Shown here: one piece after another, positions 1 to 5,901 of the stretch
How the letters are laid out: each line of letters starts with the position of its first letter
Position numbering within the stretch: the first letter of the stretch is position 1
Source: an uncultured Desulfomonile sp.
Lineage (GTDB): Bacteria; Desulfobacterota; Desulfomonilia; Desulfomonilales; Desulfomonilaceae
Direction: 5' to 3'
DNA length: 10,138 nucleotides
Assembly (NCBI GenBank): GCA_937915285.1
Contig: CALDNG010000181.1
Location: 1 to 10,138 of the forward strand
Translations under genes and position numbers: made by a program
The notes under the pieces: generated by a model
The model's database searches: none
What the model was told of the DNA's origin: nothing
The model's input: the letters and a program-made list of their open reading frames with translations, nothing else

Positions 1-1
1 C

Positions 2-940
2 AAGTTTGAGGATGTGATAGGTCTCAGGGAAAGTCAGATCATCGGTAAAACCGATTACGAGATTTTTGACAGGGAGATAGCAAACCAGTTCATGATGAAT
101 GATCTGAAAGTCATTACCGAGAAAAGAGCATTCCAGTTTGAGGAGAGTGTTCCCTCTGAGGACGGCGCCCGCATCTACCTGGCTGCAAAATTCCCGTTGC
201 ACGGTGATGATGGCTCGGTTAGGAGCATTTGTGGAATCGCCACTGATATTACGGAAATCAAAAAAGCCCAACTTCAGTTGCAGCGTCTTTCTGCTCGAAT
301 AATTTCAAGCCAGGAAAAAGAGCGGACAGCTATAGCGCGAGAGCTTCACGATCAACTCGGCCAAGCGCTTACAGCCTTAAGATTCGATGTGGTTTGGATA
401 ATGGATCATCTGAAAGATGTTGATCCTGCAATAACCGGGCAGGCAACTGCAATGCGAACGATGATAGACAAGACCATAGATGACGTTCGTGGTATAGCGC
501 TGCGCCTGAGACCCGGGGTGCTTGATGATCTTGGTCTTGTTGCCGCCCTCGAGTGGATGGTTGACGACTTCAGGAAACGGACTCATTTGAACATTAATTT
601 CGAATACACCGATGTTCCTGATATTCCGAATTTAATTGCTACCGCTGCCTATAGAATAGCGCAGGAGGCTCTGACTAATGTCGCCCGTTATGCAAACGCC
701 TCCAAGGTTGAAGTCTGGCTGGCTTCAAGAGATGACTTTTTAGTTCTAAAGGTAAGGGATGACGGTAAAGGTTTCAAAGTTTCCGACCTGTCCGACTCTG
801 AAGGACTTGGAATAGCCGGTATGCGAGAACGCGCAGCTCTAGCCGGCGGTTACATAGACATTCAATCCGGATTGGGCAAAGGCGTTCTTGTGACATTCCG
901 GGTTTCGTTGGGCAATCTTTGGGAGGGCGATGATGATTAG
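2..940 (+). CDS. PAS sensor histidine kinase, NarX/DegS/LiaS class (5' partial)
   Basis: This is the C-terminal part of a sensor kinase that should autophosphorylate on His and pass phosphate to the response regulator encoded next. The reading frame is open to the window edge, and the residues before the GTG at 14 continue a PAS fold, so GTG14 is probably not the true start. Counting from that GTG, a PAS domain covers about residues 1-83 and ends in the usual DITE-type linker. A HisKA_3 dimerisation/phosphoacceptor helix follows (about 92-165), with the H-box ARELHDQLGQ and the phosphorylatable His at 112. The HATPase domain has the N-box (QEALTN, Asn222), the G1 box DDGKGF (249-254) and the G2 box GLGIAGM (264-270). 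No membrane segment lies in the visible part. The stop overlaps the next start by 11 nt, which implies translational coupling. The signal sensed is unknown. Confidence 0.93.
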   Translation, partial: KFEDVIGLRESQIIGKTDYEIFDREIANQFMMNDLKVITEKRAFQFEESVPSEDGARIYLAAKFPLHGDDGSVRSICGIATDITEIKKAQLQLQRLSARIISSQEKERTAIARELHDQLGQALTALRFDVVWIMDHLKDVDPAITGQATAMRTMIDKTIDDVRGIALRLRPGVLDDLGLVAALEWMVDDFRKRTHLNINFEYTDVPDIPNLIATAAYRIAQEALTNVARYANASKVEVWLASRDDFLVLKVRDDGKGFKVSDLSDSEGLGIAGMRERAALAGGYIDIQSGLGKGVLVTFRVSLGNLWEGDDD

Positions 941-1571
941 GGTTTTACTGGCTGATGATCACGAAATTGTAAGGGCTGGCCTGAAACGAATCGTTCAAGA
1001 AGCAGGAGATATGGAAGTAGTCGCAGAAGCGCCGGACGGGCGCCAGGCCCTTAAACTTATTGAAGAAACATCACCTGATGTGGCGGTAGTTGACATCTCC
1101 ATGCCGGGCATGGATGGACTCGAGGTAATCGATCGATTACATGGCTGCCATCCAAAACTTCCCGTACTGGTGCTAACCATGCACGAGGAGGACCAGTATG
1201 TTGTTCGAACAATCAATCTTGGAGCCAAAGGTTATCTCACAAAGAGATCTGCGCCCGAACAACTGGTTAAGGCCATACGTCAGGTTCACAACGGTGGATT
1301 TTATCTGGCTGACCAGGCGGCAGAATCCCTGGCTGTGAGTCTTTCCAGAGGAAGCAGGGGTGAAACGAGCCTGGAAACCCTTACCACTCGTGAACTGCAA
1401 GTGTTGCGAGGACTGGCCCTCGGGATGACAAACAGAGAAATAGCGTCGTCTTATGGCATCAGTGTCAAGACTGTAGACACTCATAGATCGAGACTTCTTA
1501 AAAAACTAAATCTTCGTAATAACGCTGAGTTAGCTAGATTTGCCCTCCAGAACAGGCTCATCGAGACCTGA
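930..1571 (+). CDS. NarL/FixJ-family response regulator
   Basis: This is a DNA-binding response regulator, almost certainly the partner of the HisKA_3 kinase that overlaps its start. The N-terminal receiver domain (about residues 3-120) has the acidic pair Asp9/Asp10, the phosphoacceptor Asp55 in VVDISMPGMDG, the switch Thr83 and the conserved Lys105. The C-terminal LuxR-type helix-turn-helix (about 150-208) shows the family pattern LTTRELQVLRGLALG and the recognition-helix region SVKTVDTHRSRL. The 213-aa length is normal for the family. Two ATGs lie in tandem at 930 and 933. A GGGAGG at 921-926 is 3 nt from the first and 6 nt from the second, so initiation at 933 is at least as likely. Target genes are not visible from sequence; the CBS-transporter unit 204 bp downstream on the same strand is a natural candidate. 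Confidence 0.95.
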   Translation: MMIRVLLADDHEIVRAGLKRIVQEAGDMEVVAEAPDGRQALKLIEETSPDVAVVDISMPGMDGLEVIDRLHGCHPKLPVLVLTMHEEDQYVVRTINLGAKGYLTKRSAPEQLVKAIRQVHNGGFYLADQAAESLAVSLSRGSRGETSLETLTTRELQVLRGLALGMTNREIASSYGISVKTVDTHRSRLLKKLNLRNNAELARFALQNRLIET

Positions 1572-1775
1572 GATCCTTCCAAAGACTCAACAGTCAGAAA
1601 TTTTCCTACAAGTAATTCAGAACTGTCCTGATTCACAATCATATCAGTAGGGTATATGTTTTTGCCTGAAAGGTGTCGTTGGGCTGGCTGATGTCATTAC
1701 TGAGGTTTCTTAGGCCTGATCAACCTTTGATAGATTCTAACAGGGGCGCTCTTTTTTGAAAGGAGGTTTCCTCGC
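1572..1775 (+). promoter_or_regulatory. Intergenic region upstream of the CBS-transporter unit, probably with its promoter
   Basis: This 204-nt gap separates the response regulator from the CBS gene and contains no convincing ORF or rho-independent terminator. A TTCACA and a TATATG hexamer lie about 15 nt apart near 1632-1660, a poor sigma-70 candidate because the spacing is short. A short dyad, ATCAA-CCT-TTGAT, lies at 1719-1731. The region ends in a very strong Shine-Dalgarno, AAAGGAGG (1759-1766), 9 nt before the CBS start. No clear -24/-12 sigma-54 element was found. That a promoter lies here is an inference from the gap size. Confidence 0.35.
1719..1731. repeat. ATCAA-N3-TTGAT dyad upstream of the CBS gene
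   Basis: ATCAA and TTGAT flank a CCT spacer, 44 nt before the CBS start codon and 27 nt before its Shine-Dalgarno. The half-sites match those of the dyad at 7664-7678. A short inverted repeat of this size can arise by chance. Confidence 0.3.
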
Positions 1776-2288
1776 ATGAAGGTAAAGGACCTGATGATCC
1801 CGGTGGCTGAATGTCCCAGGGTTTCAGTGGATCGCAGTATCTATGACGCAATTGTGATGCTGGAAGCAAACAGAGACAGATTCAAGCTGGCTGACTACCG
1901 TCCCAGAGTACTGTTGGTCGAGGATGAACGATTCAGGATTATCGGAAGCGTGAGACACTCCGATATGTTAAAGGCCTTGCTGGGTAGTTCCAAAATAATC
2001 GGTTCGGAAGACCTTTCGATGGATGATCAGATAAAAGTCTGCCGCGACGGGTTTGACCGGGCATACTTCAAGGCCAAAGAAATCAGGATGAAATCCATAG
2101 TTCGCATCCCATCCGAAATCGAGTTCATTGATCAGGATGCTTCCCTGGAAGAAGGCGCCTGCAGATTGTTGTCAGGCTCTTACCTGCACCTGTTTGCACA
2201 GTCCCAGGACACTGTGACTGGAATCATTCGACTTAGTGATTTATTCAGCAGCCTGTGCCATGACGTCAAGATGGCTGGACCAAGATAG
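1776..2288 (+). CDS. Stand-alone CBS-domain pair protein
   Basis: This is a small soluble protein of 170 residues built from two CBS motifs and nothing else. The first covers about residues 4-70, starting with the typical KVKDLMIP entry and closing with an IIGSVRHSDMLKAL stretch. The second covers about 105-160, with KSIVRIP at its start and TGIIRLSDLFSSL at its end. CBS pairs (Bateman modules) usually bind adenine nucleotides or S-adenosylmethionine and control a partner protein. No catalytic or DNA-binding domain is attached. The start is firm: ATG with AAAGGAGG 9 nt upstream. The DASS transporter gene begins 76 nt after the stop on the same strand, so regulation of that transporter by energy state is a reasonable inference, not shown by the sequence. 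The segment between the modules (about 72-104) is charged and not typical of either CBS motif. Confidence 0.85.
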   Translation: MKVKDLMIPVAECPRVSVDRSIYDAIVMLEANRDRFKLADYRPRVLLVEDERFRIIGSVRHSDMLKALLGSSKIIGSEDLSMDDQIKVCRDGFDRAYFKAKEIRMKSIVRIPSEIEFIDQDASLEEGACRLLSGSYLHLFAQSQDTVTGIIRLSDLFSSLCHDVKMAGPR

Positions 2289-2304
2289 GAGATAAGCCCC
2301 CCGC

Positions 2305-2324
2305 CAAATCCAATAATGGATTTG
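2305..2324 (+). repeat. Perfect stem-loop in the CBS-transporter intercistronic gap
   Basis: CAAATCCA (2305-2312) and TGGATTTG (2317-2324) form a perfect 8-bp stem closing a 4-nt ATAA loop. It lies 16 nt after the CBS stop and 26 nt before the transporter Shine-Dalgarno. No T-run follows, so it is not a standard terminator. It could be an mRNA processing or stability element that sets different expression of the two genes, or a protein-binding dyad. The role is inferred from position only. Confidence 0.5.
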
Positions 2325-2364
2325 ATGTAGATTCGAGTGGAAGAAACAGTAAGGAGACCAGGCA

Positions 2365-3942
2365 ATGACGGATGATTTGGGATTTAAGCAGGCTAATACC
2401 TCAACATCAGGCGGAGGAGTGGCAGAAACGCTCTCAGCTCAGGAAGAGCGTTTTGAATTCTGGAGAAACTCGGTAGGTCTTTTCCTGGGCCCGGCTGTCG
2501 CAATTTTCCTGTATTTGACACCGATGCCGAGTTTAAGTCCCACGGCCCACACTCTGGCAGCCATCATAGGACTGGTAGGCGTATGGTGGATCACTGAGCC
2601 CATACCCATCCCCATGACTGCTATGCTTGGCGCCGTGCTATGCGTGACCTTCGGAATAGCTGATGTGAAGAAAGTTTTTGCTCCTTTCGCAGACCCCATC
2701 ATCCAACTTTTCCTTGGAAGTTTCATGCTCGCCGAGGCCATGGCCGTCCACAAGCTCGACAAACGTTTTGCATACGCCATAATGTCAATGAAAGCCGTGG
2801 GAAACAGCACCGGCCGAATATTGCTGGCGTTCGGGATAATAACAGGATTCCTGTCCATGTGGATCAGCAACACGGCTGCGACCGCCATGATGTTCCCTAT
2901 TGCCCTCGGAATTGTTTATGCCATGGCAGACATCATGGCGAGGCAGACTGGCAAGAGTGTTGACCCCATGAAGCTGCGCTTCGGGACCGGAATGATGCTC
3001 ATGGCCGCATATGCGGCTAGCGCCGGAGGTATCGGCACTCCAGTTGGAACCCCTCCCAACCTTATAGGAATAGCCCTGATTGAAAAATTCTGCCAGGTAA
3101 GGATTCCTTTCTTTCAGTGGATGAGTTTTGCCGTCCCTCTGTTGATGATACAGTTCGTCCTGCTGTTCATACTCATGTACTATCTGCATAAACCCGAATT
3201 GACCAGGATAGAGGGGTGTAGGGAATACGTCGACCAGGAACGCCTTCGTTTGGGCGGATGGTCTACCGGACAGAAGAATGCCCTTTTTGCCTTCCTTGTT
3301 ACCGTGACATTGTGGATCATTCCAGGAATACTGGCAATAGTATATGGGGCCACGTCGAATGAGGTAAAAACTTTCAGCAAGTATATACCTGAGGGTGTAG
3401 CCGCTTTGATCGGAGCCACTCTTCTGTTCCTGCTCCCGGTAAACTGGAAGGAGCGCGAGTTCACTCTTTCATGGAGTCAGGCCTCTAAAATAGACTGGGG
3501 AACACTGCTGCTTTTTGGAGGGGGCATAACTCTGGGAAACCTCATGTTTGAGACTAAACTTGCGGAAGCAGTCGGCAAGGGACTCCTAGGGCTCAGCGGC
3601 GCCAGTTCCATGTGGGGCATCACTTTCGGGGCGATCTTCATTTCAATTCTTGTGAGCGAGACATCATCCAACACTGCATCCGCCAACATGGTAGTACCTG
3701 TGATGATATCCCTGGCCATGGCAGCAGGAGTCAACCCGATTCCACCGGCTATTGGAGCTACCATTGGAGCAAGCTGGGGATTCATGCTGCCGGTTTCCAC
3801 GCCCCCAAACGCCATTGTTTACGGGTCCGGCATGGTTCCTATAACCAAGATGGTAAGGGCTGGAATTTTCTTTGACATTTTGGGTGGGATAGGCCTTTGG
3901 GTCGGTTTGTGGATACTTTTGCCGCTGGTTGGTCTTGCCTGA
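2365..3942 (+). CDS. DASS-family (SLC13/INDY) anion:sodium symporter
   Basis: This inner-membrane transporter belongs to the divalent anion:Na+ symporter family, whose members move C4-dicarboxylates, citrate, sulfate or similar anions. It has 525 residues and many hydrophobic segments, with a hydrophilic N-terminus of about 33 residues. The family's two Ser-Asn-Thr signatures are present: ISNTAAT (SNT at 168-170) and SETSSNTAS (SNT at 435-437). Each is followed by its TPP element: GTPVGTPPN (TPP 229-231) and PVSTPPN (TPP 479-481). These form the Na+ and substrate sites in characterised relatives such as VcINDY. The inverted-repeat architecture is therefore complete. The start is supported by AAGGAG 8 nt upstream. 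Exact substrate cannot be read from sequence; a dicarboxylate or sulfate-like oxyanion is likely. It is probably co-transcribed with the CBS gene. Its stop codon lies inside a 16-bp palindrome. Confidence 0.93.
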   Translation: MTDDLGFKQANTSTSGGGVAETLSAQEERFEFWRNSVGLFLGPAVAIFLYLTPMPSLSPTAHTLAAIIGLVGVWWITEPIPIPMTAMLGAVLCVTFGIADVKKVFAPFADPIIQLFLGSFMLAEAMAVHKLDKRFAYAIMSMKAVGNSTGRILLAFGIITGFLSMWISNTAATAMMFPIALGIVYAMADIMARQTGKSVDPMKLRFGTGMMLMAAYAASAGGIGTPVGTPPNLIGIALIEKFCQVRIPFFQWMSFAVPLLMIQFVLLFILMYYLHKPELTRIEGCREYVDQERLRLGGWSTGQKNALFAFLVTVTLWIIPGILAIVYGATSNEVKTFSKYIPEGVAALIGATLLFLLPVNWKEREFTLSWSQASKIDWGTLLLFGGGITLGNLMFETKLAEAVGKGLLGLSGASSMWGITFGAIFISILVSETSSNTASANMVVPVMISLAMAAGVNPIPPAIGATIGASWGFMLPVSTPPNAIVYGSGMVPITKMVRAGIFFDILGGIGLWVGLWILLPLVGLA

Positions 3943-3950
3943 TCAGGCAA
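3935..3950 (+). repeat. 16-bp perfect palindrome across the transporter stop codon
   Basis: TTGCCTGATCAGGCAA is its own reverse complement. The transporter stop TGA (3940-3942) lies in its left half. As RNA it would form a 6-bp stem with a GATC loop. There is no T-run after it, so it could be a weak 3'-end stem or a dimeric protein site. Confidence 0.5.
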
Positions 3951-3987
3951 CTTGTGAACCCCAATCAAATCCTGGACCATTATCACC

Positions 3988-4006
3988 TGGGGGCGTCATG
4001 CCCCCA
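3988..4006 (+). repeat. GC-rich hairpin downstream of the transporter
   Basis: TGGGGGC (3988-3994) and GCCCCCA (4000-4006) form a perfect 7-bp stem around a GTCAT loop. It begins 45 nt past the transporter stop and is followed by AATTCATTC rather than a clean T-run. It is probably a 3'-end stabilising stem or an imperfect terminator for the plus-strand unit. Confidence 0.5.
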
Positions 4007-4057
4007 ATTCATTCACAGATCATCCCTATCAGTTTTCAGATTTCAGCTTCAAAACGG

Positions 4058-4089
4058 AGGGGAAACCGAATTGATTCCCGGTTTCCCCT
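4058..4089. terminator. Likely bidirectional rho-independent terminator between convergent genes
   Basis: AGGGGAAACCG (4058-4068) and CGGTTTCCCCT (4079-4089) pair perfectly over 11 bp around a 10-nt loop. On the plus strand the stem runs into TTTCTGTT (4089-4096). On the minus strand it is followed by a short spacer and TTTT (complement of 4051-4054). It lies between the ends of the plus-strand transporter (3942) and the minus-strand MFS gene (4118), where a shared terminator is expected. The T-runs are short, so efficiency is uncertain. Confidence 0.75.
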
Positions 4090-4117
4090 TTCTGTTCAAG
4101 TTCAATCGGCTGTAGGT

Positions 4118-5497
4118 CTATTCGATTTCCTCAAGACTTTTTCCGCCCGTTTTCTTGCCCCATATCAATAGTGGGATCACAGGCAGGAAGAACAGGATGG
4201 CAACCGAGGTGAAGATTCCCACAAACCCGTAAGCCGCATGTATCATGGGTATTAGGGGCTGGGAGGCTGAAACGGAAAGTCTAGCCAATCCATTATGAAA
4301 ACCGGTTGCGGTATTTCTCATTCTGGTGGGGTAGGATTCAGCCGTATAAGAAAAAAGTGTAAAATTGAGCGCCATGTTGAATACTGTGACCATAAAACCA
4401 GCTAGGGTGAGCAGCATCAGGGAACTCATTCCACCGAAAATGAATGATGAGACTGCGGCTAGCACGCCCAGAATCGCCAGAGGCATTTTACGTCCCCCCA
4501 TGTCGGACACTATCGAATTGAGAAAACAACCCGCTGGCACACCAATACTGATTATGGTCATGGCTGTCAGACTGTCGGCTACTGAGAAACCGAGCATTTT
4601 TAATAATTGGGTAGTCCAGGTTGTCAACAAGAATCCGGCTGGCGTTATGCAAACAAACAACAGCATCAGGAGTAAGGTCCTACCGATGTATTTCCGGGTG
4701 AACATGCCGATTAGCACGTCAGAGACTGCTATTTTGGGTGGCACTAGTTTAGCCGCCTCGGACAGGTCGATGTCTTTCCCGGTCAAAAATGTTGTAATTT
4801 CTTCCGCTTCCTTGATCCTTCCATGAGCCACCAGCCACCTCGGAGACTCTTTGAGGTATTTCAATCCGAGGGCAAAAGTTACTAGACCCAAACCACCTGC
4901 GTAGAAAATGTATCTCCAGGCGTCTTCTGACATTGGGATGACCAACCGGCATATAAAGGCTACTACCGGGACAGCGCAAAAGCCTATTGCCGCCACCCTC
5001 CCCTGCCACATGCCCCGGCTCTCCGCAGGAGCCATTTCAGCTATATAGGCCTGGGAAGTGACCATCATGCAAAACACACCAAAACCGGTCAAGGCCCGAA
5101 ATATTGTGAAAACGATAAAATTATCCGTATGCCCGGTGATGATGGAAGAGACTGAGAAAATGATGATGGACGCTAGGAATGTTTTTCTGCGGCCTATGAA
5201 GTCCGAAACAACTCCTCCCAAGAATCCACCGGAAGTCATACCAATAAAGTACCAGAAAAGGATGGTAGCGATGTCCGTTGGTTTGAGCCCCCAGGATTGC
5301 GCTAGAGCAGGGGCTATGAATCCAAAGTTCCAGTTGTCAAACTGTTCAAAAAAATAAGCGGCCATGATAAGAAAAAACAGCATCTTATGTATGCCGCGGA
5401 CCGGCAGGCCATCAAAATAATTGTTTGAGAATCTTCCTTGCTTATCTGCCGGATTGACAGCTCCTCCAGGTGGGATGTCACTCTGTGAGTTAACCAT
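4118..5497 (-). CDS. MFS transporter, sugar-porter/AAHS-like
   Basis: This 459-residue major facilitator protein of the inner membrane is the last gene of the minus-strand operon. Roughly 12 hydrophobic segments are visible, with a hydrophilic stretch at about 222-268 as the usual central loop. Family marks include the motif-A loop VSDFIGRRKTF (97-107) and its second-half copy VSDMGGRKMPL (330-340). PAESRG (157-162) and KESPRWLVAHGR (216-227) are typical of the sugar-porter/aromatic-acid branch. YTAESYPTRMRNTATGF (384-400) and a C-terminal SLEEIE tail are also present. Asp54 in the first membrane segment (EQFDNWNFGF) matches the acidic residue common in H+-coupled members. The start has GGAGAG just upstream (complement of 5501-5506). 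It begins 26 nt after the thioredoxin-like gene. Substrate is unknown: an organic acid, sugar or product of the upstream enzyme is plausible. Confidence 0.9.
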   Translation of the reverse strand: MVNSQSDIPPGGAVNPADKQGRFSNNYFDGLPVRGIHKMLFFLIMAAYFFEQFDNWNFGFIAPALAQSWGLKPTDIATILFWYFIGMTSGGFLGGVVSDFIGRRKTFLASIIIFSVSSIITGHTDNFIVFTIFRALTGFGVFCMMVTSQAYIAEMAPAESRGMWQGRVAAIGFCAVPVVAFICRLVIPMSEDAWRYIFYAGGLGLVTFALGLKYLKESPRWLVAHGRIKEAEEITTFLTGKDIDLSEAAKLVPPKIAVSDVLIGMFTRKYIGRTLLLMLLFVCITPAGFLLTTWTTQLLKMLGFSVADSLTAMTIISIGVPAGCFLNSIVSDMGGRKMPLAILGVLAAVSSFIFGGMSSLMLLTLAGFMVTVFNMALNFTLFSYTAESYPTRMRNTATGFHNGLARLSVSASQPLIPMIHAAYGFVGIFTSVAILFFLPVIPLLIWGKKTGGKSLEEIE

Positions 5498-5523
5498 ACT
5501 CTCTCCAATCTCATTACTATTGA

Positions 5524-5829
5524 CTAGACGCTTTGATAAAATGCCAACATCTCTTTGGGGTTCATCAATCCAGCCTTTGAACCAACCACTTTTCCTTGTT
5601 TGACTATCAGCACGGTTGGAGCGCGTTCGGCCTCAAAGGCCTTGGCAGACTCGACATTCTCTTCGATATCTATGGTCATCAGCGACACGCCAGGCTGAAG
5701 AGCGCTGAATTTCTCCAAGACCTTCAACATGTTTTTGCAATGCGGGCACAATTTCTTGATGAATATGCAGGCTCCCGCATCCGTAGCGGCTAGCCGCTCC
5801 TTATAAGTAGCGTCGGTTAAGCTTTCCAT
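5524..5829 (-). CDS. Thioredoxin-like protein with CPHC active site
   Basis: This is a small thioredoxin-fold protein of 101 residues from the chosen start. The redox motif is Cys28-Pro-His-Cys31 within IKKLCPHCKNM, after a beta strand (CIFI). The cis-Pro loop of the fold is RAPTVLIV (Pro71), followed by the usual GKVVG turn and a C-terminal helix. CPHC is the dithiol found in DsbA and some thioredoxin/glutaredoxin-like proteins. No signal peptide is visible, so it is probably cytoplasmic. ATG at 5829 is preferred because AAAGGA (complement of 5840-5845) lies 10 nt upstream. The frame could extend to a TTG at 5877, giving 117 residues, but with a poorer ribosome site. It sits between the sulfatase-fold enzyme and the MFS gene with short gaps. 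Its substrate may be one of those proteins, but that is only inference. An additional Cys21 lies shortly before the active site. Confidence 0.85.
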   Translation of the reverse strand: MESLTDATYKERLAATDAGACIFIKKLCPHCKNMLKVLEKFSALQPGVSLMTIDIEENVESAKAFEAERAPTVLIVKQGKVVGSKAGLMNPKEMLAFYQSV

Positions 5830-5839
5830 CTTGACAGTA

Positions 5840-5845
5840 TCCTTT
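5840..5845 (-). promoter_or_regulatory. Ribosome binding site that decides the thioredoxin-like start
   Basis: On the minus strand this reads AAAGGA, 10 nt before the ATG at 5829. The alternative TTG at 5877 has only a G-rich stretch without a good Shine-Dalgarno match. Confidence 0.6.
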
Positions 5846-5901
5846 GAGGTAGTAGGGGCCTGGAGTCCCAAGAACAAGTCCCCAAGCCCTACAATTTGAA
5901 A

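Noticed and set aside
1758..1773. Possible hairpin (GAAA-GGAGG-TTTC or GAGG-TTT-CCTC) around the CBS ribosome site, as a translational switch
   Set aside because: Arms are only 4 bp and the symmetry follows mainly from the Shine-Dalgarno sequence itself.
1714..3945. Shared 9-mer GCCTGATCA at 1714-1722 and 3937-3945 flanking the CBS-transporter unit
   Set aside because: Many 9-mer repeats are expected by chance in 10 kb; there is no longer match around them.
3929..4171. Plus-strand ORFs spanning the convergent junction
   Set aside because: They overlap the transporter 3' end, all three hairpins and the MFS 3' end, and encode low-complexity sequence without recognisable features.
5830..5877. 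N-terminal extension of the thioredoxin-like protein from TTG at 5877
   Set aside because: The added 16 residues are not part of the fold and the TTG lacks a good ribosome site, while ATG at 5829 has AAAGGA upstream.
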